From the NCBI GenBank assembly GCA_934424575.1, contig CAKRXU010000060.1:1-9043 (forward strand): a DNA stretch of 9,043 nucleotides, read 5' to 3'. The position numbers were made by a program, and so were the translations under genes. How positions within the stretch are numbered: position 1 is the stretch's first letter; each line of letters starts with the position of its first letter. A model generated the notes under the pieces. The model had not been told where the DNA came from and searched no databases. It worked only from the letters and a program-made list of their open reading frames with translations. The stretch comes from an uncultured Blautia sp. Lineage in GTDB: Bacteria > Bacillota > Clostridia > Lachnospirales > Lachnospiraceae. Shown piece after piece: positions 1 to 7,204 of this stretch.

Positions 1-26
1 TAAGAATTGTCATATCTGAATTCTTA
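1..26. repeat. Short perfect inverted repeat at window edge
   Basis: TAAGAATT (1-8) and AATTCTTA (19-26) are perfect reverse complements around a 10-nt loop. A direct repeat TTACCAAAAA follows at 24-33 and 45-54, 21 bp apart. No T-tract follows the hairpin directly. The role is unknown; it could be an operator, or the edge of a gene or insertion sequence lying left of the window. Confidence 0.35.
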
Positions 27-110
27 CCAAAAAGGAGCCATTTTTTACCAAAAACACAAACTATTTTACACTACCGTGTAGCGACAAGCGGAAATTAATA
101 TATTTTTCTT

Positions 111-146
111 GAAAGGTCATGGCAACCAAGCCATGGCTTTTCTTTT
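111..146 (+). terminator. Rho-independent terminator-like hairpin
   Basis: CATGGC (118-123) pairs with GCCATG (130-135) around the loop AACCAA. The stem extends outward through wobble and A-T pairs (AAAGGT 112-117 with GCTTTT 136-141), and T-rich sequence follows to 146. This fits a + strand terminator for a gene left of the window. The next 230 bases have no convincing gene, in agreement with a transcription boundary here. Confidence 0.5.
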
Positions 147-381
147 ACCCGTTCCCCCTATTATCTACTATCCCCAATCGCCCCGCTCTTTTTTTGGAAA
201 GTTATACACCAGATTCTGGTTTTGGAAACTCATTCTTGAAGTTTCAGGATCTACACGAATCCCTTTTTTATTATAAAACAACTATTTATCCACAGTTAGA
301 TTGACGAATGGGCACTTTCTGGTGATTCGCTTTTTTTCTATGTTTCTGTTATACTTTTTCTTAAGAAAGAGAGGTTCCCTT
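147..381. other. Stretch without a gene before the IS ORFs
   Basis: I see no convincing gene here. The one notable element is a 13-bp palindrome, ACCAGA-T-TCTGGT (218-230). An ATG-initiated open frame across 119-304 starts inside the terminator stem, has no ribosome binding site and encodes a low-complexity Pro/Phe-rich peptide, so I do not call it. I could not locate a left terminal inverted repeat of the IS66 element; it may lie here in degenerate form or left of the window. Confidence 0.4.
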
Positions 382-546
382 GTGGATATTGATTTTAAAG
401 AAGAGTTTAGAAAACGTGATGAACTTCTGGCCGGTTATCTTAAACAGATTGAGATCCAGGAGGAATTTATCCAGAAACAGAAAGAATTGATTGAATATCT
501 GGAAGATCATATTTCAAAGATTACAGACATTATCAGTGGCGTTTGA
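382..546 (+). CDS. Small coiled-coil protein of the IS66-type element
   Basis: This 54-residue ORF starts at GTG 382, chosen because an AGAGAGG-type Shine-Dalgarno (about 368-374) sits 7 nt upstream. An in-frame ATG at 301 would add a hydrophobic N-terminal extension without a ribosome binding site. The product is highly charged and almost entirely helical. Heptad-like spacing of Leu and Ile (about residues 12-48, containing LLAGYLKQIEIQEEF) predicts a coiled coil. The ORF ends 25 bp before the transposase start, so the two are probably co-transcribed. IS66-family elements often carry accessory ORFs upstream of the transposase, but this one does not resemble the classical TnpA (HTH) or TnpB proteins I know. 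A specific function cannot be assigned. It appears intact although its partner gene is broken. Confidence 0.5.
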   Translation: MDIDFKEEFRKRDELLAGYLKQIEIQEEFIQKQKELIEYLEDHISKITDIISGV

Positions 547-571
547 TTATAACTGTACTGGAGGAAAACAT

Positions 572-1850
572 ATGCCTGATGCGTATGATCACATCTCACT
601 TATGTGTCGGCTGAAAGCCGCACAGACAAGAAATAAAGAACTGGAATCCGGTGAACGCTATATTAAGCTGAAAGAACTCCATCAAAAGGAATGCAGAGCC
701 TATGAACGTAAGATCCAGGCGTTACTAACGGAGATAGCGGATGCACATAAAGAAACCATCCATGTCCGCAATTACTGGTTTCAGGTACTGGAGGATATGC
801 TCCAGGAGTTTGAGGCAATGCAGAAAAAAGCTGACCAGAAGCTCCGGGAGATGGAGGAACGTGCCCTTCTTGCTGAGAGACAAAGAGATGAAGCATTGGA
901 GAAAGCAAAAGAATTCCGCCTTAAGTTTTATGAAACCGCCACCCGGCTGGAAGAAGAACAGGGAAAGAATTTGAAACTTCATGCACAGATCAACCGTGAT
1001 TATGAAAACTCCTCTATTCCTTCTTCCAAAACCATCCGGCAGAAAAAGATTGCAAACAGCAGGGAAAAGACAGGCAGGAAACCCGGAGGGCAGCCGGGAC
1101 ATAAAGGACATGGCCGAAAAAAGCAGGAGCCTACACAGCCGGTGATCTTTCTTCCACCACCGGAAGAAGTGCTTGATGACCATGCCTTTAAGAAAACAGC
1201 AAGAACAATTATAAAACAAATGGTAAGCATCCGAATGGTCCTGGATGTAAAAGAATACCATGCTGATGTTTATTATAACAGCCAGACAGGGGAACGCATA
1301 CATGCTGCTTTCCCCTGTCATGCATACAGACTGTACAAACGGCAGGGAAAACGGGAAAAGCTGTCAGATTTATGTCTGTGCAACCCCGGATGGAAAAGCA
1401 TTGTACTTTGCCCGTGAGAAAAAAGGACACGAGGGAGTAAAGGGCACTGTTACAGAAGATTACCAGGGAATCCTTGTCCATGACCATGATATTACCTTTT
1501 ATAATTATGGAACGGATCACCAGGAATGTCTTGCCCATGTGCTGCGTTACCTGAAAGACAGCATGGATAATGAACCAGACCGCATCTGGAACAAAGAGAT
1601 GCGTTCACTGGTACAGGAGATGATCCATTTCCGAAATGGATTCCAGCCATCTCAGGAACCGGATCCGGTAAAGGTATCTGAGTTCGAAAAAAGATACCGT
1701 GAGATACTGGAAACAGCCAGGATGGAATATGGAAACATTCCGGCAACCGATTATTACAGGGACGGGTATAATTTATTCCTGAGAATGGAGAAATATATGC
1801 AGAATCATCTGCTGTTCCTGCATGATTCCCGGAGTCCAGTTAGCCCCTGA
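572..1850 (+). pseudogene. IS66-family transposase, frameshifted and truncated
   Basis: The ATG at 572 has GGAGG at 560-564. The first frame (572 to about 1315) gives a long Glu/Lys-rich coiled-coil N-terminus (about residues 15-140). It is followed by NSSIPSSK and the typical IS66 linker GRKPGGQPGHKGHGR. After a junction at 1302-1315 the homologous sequence continues in the +1 frame to a stop at 1848-1850. That part holds the first catalytic region (MHTDCTN), the second (ILVHDHDITFYNYGTDHQECLAHVLRYL) split here as ILVHDHDITFYNYG and TDHQECLAHVLRYL, and the GYNLFLRMEKYMQNHLLFLHD helix region near residue GYNLFLRM. Known relatives have roughly 70-90 further residues at the junction, and after LHD a C-terminal domain with the catalytic Glu (N-x-ER-type motif). 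Both are missing, so the protein cannot be active. The first frame reads out of register to a stop at 1415-1417. Family assignment is firm; the missing length is from memory of relatives. Confidence 0.9.
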
Positions 1851-1955
1851 ACAGTAACTCATTTTTCATGAAAAAATGTGATTTATCCTATGTCTGTTGC
1901 TAAAAGTTCTCAAATAGGGTAATCTGAAGATATACATGAAAAATAAGTTGCTGTT
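1850..1955. repeat. 21-bp imperfect inverted repeat beside the IS66 remnant
   Basis: The left arm is 1850-1870 (AACAGTAACTCATTTTTCATG) and the right arm 1935-1955 is its reverse complement with two mismatches (19/21), around a 64-bp centre. The left arm begins at the truncated transposase stop codon. It may be a terminal inverted repeat left from the element or from a small derivative (MITE-like), but I cannot match it to a known IS66 end. CATTTTTC-ATG-AAAAAATG within the left arm also folds on itself. Confidence 0.45.
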
Positions 1956-1978
1956 TTTATATTATTGGAAATTATACT
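1948..1978 (+). promoter_or_regulatory. Weak candidate promoter for the surface-protein operon
   Basis: TATACT (1973-1978) is a reasonable -10 hexamer, with TTGCTG (1948-1953) as the best -35. Their 19-bp spacing is long and makes this weak. It would start transcription near 1985 and give a leader of about 140 nt containing the hairpins at 2007-2095. The -35 overlaps the right arm of the inverted repeat, so the end of the mobile element may supply part of the promoter. Confidence 0.25.
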
Positions 1979-2006
1979 CCATAATATTCCTGTGATATGA
2001 AAAGGC

Positions 2007-2095
2007 CTCCGGGCTGGATTGTACTGCAGCGGAGAGAATTATATCGTTAAAGAGAACCAACGCAGGCGGAGAATCCTGCTTGCAGGATTCTTTTT
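2007..2095 (+). promoter_or_regulatory. Structured leader with terminator/antiterminator-like hairpins
   Basis: Hairpin 1 is CTCC (2007-2010)/GGAG (2031-2034) stacked on GCTG (2013-2016)/CAGC (2027-2030). The terminator hairpin is GAATCCTGC (2071-2079)/GCAGGATTC (2082-2090), a perfect stem, followed directly by TTTTT (2091-2095). A competing hairpin, GCAGG (2062-2066)/CCTGC (2075-2079), uses the left arm of the terminator, so the two cannot form together. GCGGAGA occurs at 2029-2035 and 2066-2072, offering CTCCG two alternative partners. The terminator ends only 29 nt before the start codon of the surface protein, which suggests transcription attenuation. I do not recognise any known riboswitch consensus. 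The simpler alternative is a plain terminator of an upstream transcript. Confidence 0.5.
2071..2095 (+). terminator. Strong intrinsic terminator upstream of the surface-protein gene
   Basis: A perfect 8-9 bp stem (GAATCCTG/CAGGATTC closed by CTTG, a stable tetraloop sequence) is followed at once by five T residues. There is no complete gene between the IS66 remnant and this point. It therefore ends either read-through from the insertion sequence or the leader of the gene at 2125. Confidence 0.7.
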
Positions 2096-2124
2096 GGCTA
2101 TGCGTGAATGAAAAGGGCGTTATT

Positions 2125-4362
2125 ATGGTAACAGAGAAGAAAATAAAAAAAGAAAAAGGTGTAATTGTATTAGCAGTGCTGGCTTTTTGTGCGCTGGGGC
2201 TCTGTCTGTTGAAAAGTCCGACAGAGATTTGGGCACAGGCGATTACTGTTTATGATGTGATCGAGCCCAGGGATATCCCTGCAGTGGCGGTTGAATTGAA
2301 TAAGGACAGTGATGAGATCGTTGAGAAATTGGCAAAGGTATCCTATACGGTTTATACGGATACGGAGACATTGCATATTCCGGTAGTCTGGAATGTTTCT
2401 TCTGTAAATATGAAACTGGCTGGAGTTTATACAATAAAAGGTGTGCTGAAACTGCCGGAGGAATATGATCTGGGTGGGATTTCGAGTCCGCAGGTACAGA
2501 CAACAGTTTCTGTCCAGTATCAGGATAAACCGAACATCAATACCTATTACAGGCTGACTGCCGCCGGTTTATATATTTTCCCATGGATACAGCAGGAAAA
2601 TCCGGATTCTATGGAAGCATATCTGAAAAAAGACAACGGACAGTGGCTGAATCTGACAGAAAAAGGCTTTGCTTTTTGTAATGAGGAGGGTCTGTATGTT
2701 TCCAACCAGAGTATGACTGCCGGAAATACATATTCTATACTGGTGACATATGACAATGGTGAAAAGCAGACTGGCACTTTGCGCTTTCGGTATCGTAAGG
2801 ATGGAAGTCTGAATATTTACAGTTATCAATACAGCCAGATTGGAGATATCCAGAAACCTGGAAATTGTATTCGGTCTTACGATACCAGAGATGAGAAATA
2901 CTTAAGCAGATGTGCCGCATATGCTGTAAAAACGGGCGCAAATCTGAAAAAAATAAAGGAGGAACTGACAGAGGATATAAAACTTCGTGTCAGTACAGCT
3001 CAAAAGTTTGAAAATACAGCAGAGAATCCGGAGATCATGCTGGAATCATCGTGGGATGTAAGTCGGGTAAATACTTCAAAGTCAGGGGTATATAAACTGG
3101 CGGGAACTTTCGTGATTCCTCAGGGGTATGAGCTGTCAGATGATCTGACACTTCCTGAGGCATGTGCATATATTTCAGTGCAGAAAAAAGGAACTCCACA
3201 GATTGACACTTACAGTATGCCTGAGGTAGATATGATTGAATTTCCTATGTTAATGGACGGATTTTCAAAAGCAGATCTTCAGAATATGCAGGTTTATATT
3301 CGTGAAAACAAAGGAAGCTATCAGAAAGCAGATAAAGAACTTGTGGAGATCACGTCCCAGGGAGTGCTGCTCTACTGCCGGGAAGTGTTAAAGAAGGGAA
3401 ATACTTATGATATTTGTGTTGTCCATGAAAAGGGCAGCACCGGAATCTATTCTTTTTCCTACAATGATGAATTTATTGTAAATGAATACTGGCATGAGAG
3501 AAATTTTTCGGACAGAGATGAGAAGAATCTTCCGGATATTGTGCAGAAAGCGCCGGAAATAAAACTTACAATAACTCCTGTTCCTGATAGGGCAGAAGCT
3601 GACAATGCCCAGAATCAGGAATCAGAAGAAGCAGGCTATGAAAATGGATCTTATGATTATAATTCTGCAAATGCTGGTAGTGGACAGGAAAACAGGAATA
3701 CAGGCAATAAAGAATCAGGAACGAAGGTGACAGCAGAAACCGATACGACCAACGATTCAGTGACAGAGCTGAGCACAGACGCGATCACTGCTGTCAGCGG
3801 ACGTAGATTACTTTTGATGATACAGCAGAATGGCAGTGCAAAATTTGAAAAGCAGGGGATTTCTGTCACGGTTTCTTCGGAAACGGTAAATGCATGGAAG
3901 GTGAATGAAAATGATGAGGTGCAGGTTCGCATTGAAAAAACAGCAGAGTCGGCATTTTCTCTGAGGATTTTTGTCAGAGGAGAGGAAGTGACGGAGATTC
4001 CGGGGACTGTAGTGAAGATACCAATCTCAGTGTTAAAAGGAATTCAGTCGCCTGAAACGGTGGTCATTGAAGATACGCGGGGAAATCAGTATGCAAAGAA
4101 CTATCAGGAGGAACAGAAGGTTCTCCAGGTGACACTTGATAAAACCGGAGATTATTTTATTACAGATGGACAGATTCTTTCTGACATGAATGATACCGAT
4201 GCAGTTCAGGAATCAGAAGAATCAGAACACAGGGAAAGTTTGTTGACAGGGAAAGATTTGAAACAATCTGTAAAAAATTCTCTGGGTTTGATAATAGCAG
4301 GAGCGGTGCTTCTGACTGGATTTTTGATTCTGAGAAAAAAACACAGGAAGCAAAAAAGGTAA
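2125..4362 (+). CDS. Secreted, membrane-anchored protein with two Ig-like (Big_4-type) repeats
   Basis: The product is 745 residues. ATG 2125 is chosen because AAAAGGG sits 7 nt upstream. A TTG at 2080 would lie in the loop of the terminator hairpin. A signal peptide is clear: Lys-rich residues 3-11, hydrophobic core 12-29, likely cleavage after AQA at 37-39. Two homologous units follow at about residues 45-225 and 278-455. Each has a W(N/D)VS-x-VN...(G)VY-x-(I/L)-x-G...(L/I)P..Y-x-L core (Trp89 and Trp310), typical of bacterial Ig-like domain 4, then a second beta-rich half containing GNTY. A low-complexity Glu/Asn/Ser/Thr linker (about 485-555) leads to a third beta-rich domain (556-682), a transmembrane helix (about 720-736) and a basic tail (RKKHRKQKR). 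There is no LPxTG-like motif, so anchoring is probably by the membrane helix alone. The histidine kinase gene follows after 67 bp, with no terminator seen, suggesting an operon and a link to signal sensing or cell-surface binding. The ligand is unknown. Confidence 0.85.
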   Translation: MVTEKKIKKEKGVIVLAVLAFCALGLCLLKSPTEIWAQAITVYDVIEPRDIPAVAVELNKDSDEIVEKLAKVSYTVYTDTETLHIPVVWNVSSVNMKLAGVYTIKGVLKLPEEYDLGGISSPQVQTTVSVQYQDKPNINTYYRLTAAGLYIFPWIQQENPDSMEAYLKKDNGQWLNLTEKGFAFCNEEGLYVSNQSMTAGNTYSILVTYDNGEKQTGTLRFRYRKDGSLNIYSYQYSQIGDIQKPGNCIRSYDTRDEKYLSRCAAYAVKTGANLKKIKEELTEDIKLRVSTAQKFENTAENPEIMLESSWDVSRVNTSKSGVYKLAGTFVIPQGYELSDDLTLPEACAYISVQKKGTPQIDTYSMPEVDMIEFPMLMDGFSKADLQNMQVYIRENKGSYQKADKELVEITSQGVLLYCREVLKKGNTYDICVVHEKGSTGIYSFSYNDEFIVNEYWHERNFSDRDEKNLPDIVQKAPEIKLTITPVPDRAEADNAQNQESEEAGYENGSYDYNSANAGSGQENRNTGNKESGTKVTAETDTTNDSVTELSTDAITAVSGRRLLLMIQQNGSAKFEKQGISVTVSSETVNAWKVNENDEVQVRIEKTAESAFSLRIFVRGEEVTEIPGTVVKIPISVLKGIQSPETVVIEDTRGNQYAKNYQEEQKVLQVTLDKTGDYFITDGQILSDMNDTDAVQESEESEHRESLLTGKDLKQSVKNSLGLIIAGAVLLTGFLILRKKHRKQKR

Positions 4363-4429
4363 CAATTCAATAACACATGGGCGGATAAAAAAACTGTCCC
4401 GCAGCGCAATGGAGCAAAGGGGGTGCACA

Positions 4430-6340
4430 ATGAAGAAAAACTGGAGATATTCATTGATGCTCATAGTGACAGTGTTAACTGTATCTATGGGAGTATTCTT
4501 TTTGCTCTATCGTTTTGATAATAAATATACAGCAAAAGGAGATCAGCCAATCCAGGGAATTCTCTATGTTCCGGATGATGATTCGGTTCATTATCTGGCC
4601 AGAGAGTGGGAATATTATCCGGATGTACTGCTGACTCCGCAGGAATTAAAGGAGAATAAAGGTAAGTATTACAGCCGTTATATTTCAATCGGGGAATACG
4701 GAGGAATGGATCTTGGCGACAAAGACAGATCTCCTTTCGGAAGTGGGACATACCGGATGACACTTGTGCTTCCGGAGAAGGAAAAGAGATATGCCATAGG
4801 TCTGGTAGAGGTTTTTTCTTCCTATAATCTGTATATAGACGGCAATCTGGTGGGACAGGTTGGAAATCCGGATCCGGAAAATTATGAAGAACAGATACAG
4901 AACAGAGTATTCACATTTGAAGGAAAAGGAACAGCAGAGATTATGATCGCTGTGACAGACAGACATTCGGTGTCCTCGGGAATTCAGTTTGTCCCGATTC
5001 TGGGATCTCCGTTTAAGGTAAATCTGATCAGAGGCTTATCAGTGATGACTGATTCCGTTTACATGGCGTTTACTTTCTGTATTTTACTTTTTGCTTTGTA
5101 TATGTTTATCCGAACCAGAAAAGCGGAAATTGGATTTTTTGGTCTGCTGTGTATCTGTGTGCTGGGGTATAGCTCTTATCCTGTTTTGCATGCGTTTATG
5201 GCTGTAAAGGTGCAGCCATGTTATGGAATGGAAACGCTGTTTTATTATTTGATGTTTGCATGTGTTGTGGTTGTGCAACAGAAAATTCTGGAAGATGAGA
5301 GACGTCTGCCGGAAATTTTGGCGGTCATTCTTCTGGCGGTAGGTGTGCTGGTATTTTTGACGGAATTATTTTGCAGTAAAGTGCAGTCGGCGAGAGGCTT
5401 GTATTTTATATCAGCGGTTACAGAAGTTATGAAATGGCTGACAGCAGGATACCTGATTTTTATGAGTATCAAAGAGATTCAGCGAAAATACAGCAATATT
5501 TTACTGACAGGAATTATTGTCTATGCGGCTTCGCTGGCAGCAGACAGAATATGGAAAGTATATGAGCCGGTCATAGGCGGCTGGTTTACGGAATTTGGGG
5601 CGGCAGTGCTGGTTTTAAGTGTGGGACTGACTCTGTGGATAGAACTTGCAAATGCTTACAGATTTCAGCTTACATATGGAGAGTACAGCCACCAGATGGA
5701 GCAGAAACTTCAGATGCAAAAACAGCATTATGAAGAACTGACAGAAAAGATGGATGAGATCAGCAGGATGAGGCATGATATGAGGCATCATCTGCGCGCG
5801 ATCATGTCCTATGCCCAGCAGGAAAAGTATCAGGAGATGATGGATTATCTTGGGGAATATTCGGCTGCCATGACGAAGGAAGAGGCGGTGATTTGTTATT
5901 GCAGAAATATGGCAGTGGATGCGGTGATTCATTTTTATGCAGGAGAGTTAAAACAGAGAGGGATTTCGTTTGAATATGATATGATGCTGTCACAGAATCT
6001 CAGCATTTCTGATACAGATTTATGTAAGATTTATGGAAATCTTCTGGAGAATGCAGTAGAGGCGGTAAAAATTCTGCCGCCAGATGCAAAACCATATGTA
6101 AAAATTTTTACCAGGATACGAAATAAGAAACTTCTCATAGAAATTTCAAATCCGTATTCAAATGAGATACAGAGAAAAGAAAATGGATTTTATTCAACCA
6201 AGCATGAAGGTCTTGGAATTGGAACGGCATCGGTAACAGAAGTGGTGCAGAAAGCAGGCGGTTATGCAGTTTTTTGTACGGAAGACGGGATTTTCAAAGT
6301 TAACATTTTTATACCGTTGAAAGCAATGGAAGAAATATAG
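4430..6340 (+). CDS. 7TMR-DISM-type sensor histidine kinase (GHKL/AgrC-like)
   Basis: The product is 636 residues. ATG 4430 is chosen over the in-frame ATG 4409 because GGGGG (4419-4423) sits 6 nt upstream. Residues 6-27 form an N-terminal membrane helix. Residues about 30-200 are an extracytoplasmic beta-rich domain with a jelly-roll-like segment (SGTYRMTLVLP... NLYIDGNLVGQVG), as in 7TMR-DISM extracellular domains. Seven hydrophobic helices follow at about 210-227, 234-256, 268-285, 294-314, 324-346, 356-373 and 386-405. A coiled coil (about 420-447) leads to the H-box RHDMRHHL (His449 the phosphorylation site), the N-box NLLENAVEA (Asn537 and Asn541) and the glycine motif GLGIG (594-598). 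The order matches kinases that phosphorylate LytTR regulators. It sits in the membrane and should autophosphorylate with ATP. Its likely partner is the LytTR regulator encoded convergently 33 bp downstream. All key kinase residues are present. The signal is unknown, with the upstream Ig-repeat protein a candidate co-sensor (inference). Confidence 0.92.
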   Translation: MKKNWRYSLMLIVTVLTVSMGVFFLLYRFDNKYTAKGDQPIQGILYVPDDDSVHYLAREWEYYPDVLLTPQELKENKGKYYSRYISIGEYGGMDLGDKDRSPFGSGTYRMTLVLPEKEKRYAIGLVEVFSSYNLYIDGNLVGQVGNPDPENYEEQIQNRVFTFEGKGTAEIMIAVTDRHSVSSGIQFVPILGSPFKVNLIRGLSVMTDSVYMAFTFCILLFALYMFIRTRKAEIGFFGLLCICVLGYSSYPVLHAFMAVKVQPCYGMETLFYYLMFACVVVVQQKILEDERRLPEILAVILLAVGVLVFLTELFCSKVQSARGLYFISAVTEVMKWLTAGYLIFMSIKEIQRKYSNILLTGIIVYAASLAADRIWKVYEPVIGGWFTEFGAAVLVLSVGLTLWIELANAYRFQLTYGEYSHQMEQKLQMQKQHYEELTEKMDEISRMRHDMRHHLRAIMSYAQQEKYQEMMDYLGEYSAAMTKEEAVICYCRNMAVDAVIHFYAGELKQRGISFEYDMMLSQNLSISDTDLCKIYGNLLENAVEAVKILPPDAKPYVKIFTRIRNKKLLIEISNPYSNEIQRKENGFYSTKHEGLGIGTASVTEVVQKAGGYAVFCTEDGIFKVNIFIPLKAMEEI

Positions 6341-6356
6341 GATACCAATTTGTCGA

Positions 6357-6419
6357 CATACCAGAGTATCTGTTTACTCAGAATCTGAGGAAAACAGATA
6401 CTCCAGATATGCTTTTTTT
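6357..6419 (+). terminator. Long hairpin terminator of the kinase operon, inside the regulator's 3' coding end
   Basis: GAGTATCTGTTT (6364-6375) pairs perfectly with AAACAGATACTC (6392-6403). An inner CTCAG/CTGAG stem (6378-6382/6386-6390) is closed by AAT. An outer CATA/TATG pairing (6357-6360/6408-6411) brings the structure up to TTTTTTT (6413-6419). On the + strand this is a good rho-independent terminator for the kinase transcript. On the minus strand no T-run follows, so the same hairpin is not a canonical terminator for the regulator. It covers the regulator's stop codon (6374-6376) and its last codons. Confidence 0.75.
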
Positions 6420-7093
6420 ATTGCGTTGGAACCGCGTTTGCGTATAGTGACAAGTTCCTGATTATCCATGATAAATCCTTCATCGGTGGACTGTTCGATA
6501 TGATCCATGTTTACGATACATCCTCTGTAGCAGGAAAGAAAGCATTTCATGCCGGCAAGGAGTTCTTCGAATTTCTGAAATGTGATGTAGGAGCGGATAA
6601 CTCCGGCGTCAGTTGTATGTACCTGGATCGCATTTCGGTATGTATCTACATAAAGAATACTTCGGACCGGAATCTTTACAGGGGTGCGGTCAGAAACCAG
6701 TTCGATATATCTGGAATTCTGTGATTGTTTAACCTGTATGGTAGAAAGAATCCTGCACAGCTTTTCCGGCTGAAATGGTTTCAGAAGATAATAGGATGCA
6801 TTGACATCGTAGCTTTCCACAGCATAAGAATCACTGCTTGTAATGAAAATTAAGGCAGCAGAATCTTTTGCTTCACGTAATTTTTTTGCGGCGTCCATAC
6901 CAGTCATATTACCCATATAAATATCCATGATGATCAGATCATAAATGCCGGGGGAATATTTCTGGAAAAAGGATTCTGCACTGGAATATAGATGAATGTC
7001 TGCGTCTGTGTTTTGTGATTTATAATAGGAAGAGATTACAGAACGTATCTGTTTAAGCTCCTCCTTGGAATCGTCAAGAATTGCAATGTTCAA
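6374..7093 (-). CDS. LytTR-family response regulator
   Basis: The product is 239 residues, starting at TTG (7093-7091). Translation from this TTG is supported by GGAGGTG (7105-7099 on the minus strand) with 5-nt spacing, and by the protein beginning exactly at the receiver domain's first strand (MNIAILDD). The receiver domain spans about 1-120: acidic pair Asp7/Asp8, phosphoacceptor Asp57 in LIIMDIYMGNMTG, Thr85 in FITSSDS, and Lys105 in LLKPF. A LytTR DNA-binding domain follows at about 130-235 (IPVRSILYVDTYRNAI; FLSCYRGCIVNMDHI; ELVTIRKRGSNAIKKAYL). It should bind direct repeats near promoters when phosphorylated. The adjacent convergent GHKL-type kinase is the natural partner. Opposite orientation is unusual, since such pairs are commonly co-directional. 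Length and key residues are normal for the family. Confidence 0.93.
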   Translation of the reverse strand: MNIAILDDSKEELKQIRSVISSYYKSQNTDADIHLYSSAESFFQKYSPGIYDLIIMDIYMGNMTGMDAAKKLREAKDSAALIFITSSDSYAVESYDVNASYYLLKPFQPEKLCRILSTIQVKQSQNSRYIELVSDRTPVKIPVRSILYVDTYRNAIQVHTTDAGVIRSYITFQKFEELLAGMKCFLSCYRGCIVNMDHIEQSTDEGFIMDNQELVTIRKRGSNAIKKAYLEYLFSSDSE

Positions 7094-7119
7094 GGGAACA
7101 CCTCCACGGATAACTGAAT

Positions 7120-7154
7120 CAGATAAAACTCTGGTGTAACCAGAAAATTATCTG
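7120..7154 (-). promoter_or_regulatory. Stem-loop in the 5' leader of the response regulator
   Basis: CAGATAA (7120-7126) pairs with TTATCTG (7148-7154), and an inner CTGGT (7131-7135)/ACCAG (7139-7143) is closed by GTA. With the promoter predicted at 7168-7196, this hairpin would form near the extreme 5' end of the transcript. It may stabilise the mRNA or, as DNA, form a dyad operator. No T-run follows toward the gene, so it is not a terminator. Confidence 0.45.
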
Positions 7155-7167
7155 CAATATGCTTTTC

Positions 7168-7196
7168 ATTTTAACGTATTTGCAGGAGATATTCAA
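7168..7196 (-). promoter_or_regulatory. Promoter of the response regulator gene
   Basis: Read on the minus strand, TTGAAT (7196-7191) and TAAAAT (7173-7168) are separated by exactly 17 bp, a good sigma-A-type promoter. Transcription would start near 7161, giving a leader of about 68 nt that contains the hairpin at 7120-7154. A LytTR-like half-site (ACAGTTTAT, 7205-7213) lies just upstream of the -35, suggesting autoregulation. Confidence 0.6.
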
Positions 7197-7204
7197 GGAA
7201 AAAT

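Noticed and set aside
119..304. Open frame of 61 codons after the first terminator
   Set aside because: Its ATG lies inside the hairpin stem, there is no ribosome binding site, and the peptide is low-complexity without recognisable features.
725..1321. Long minus-strand open frame opposite the transposase
   Set aside because: It is Cys/Phe-rich and antisense to a well-recognised IS66 coding region, the usual shadow of a Lys/Glu-rich gene.
4220..4362. Sortase (LPxTG-type) anchor in the surface protein
   Set aside because: The hydrophobic helix and basic tail fit, but no LPxTG-like motif is present; LLTGKDL is not an acceptable match.
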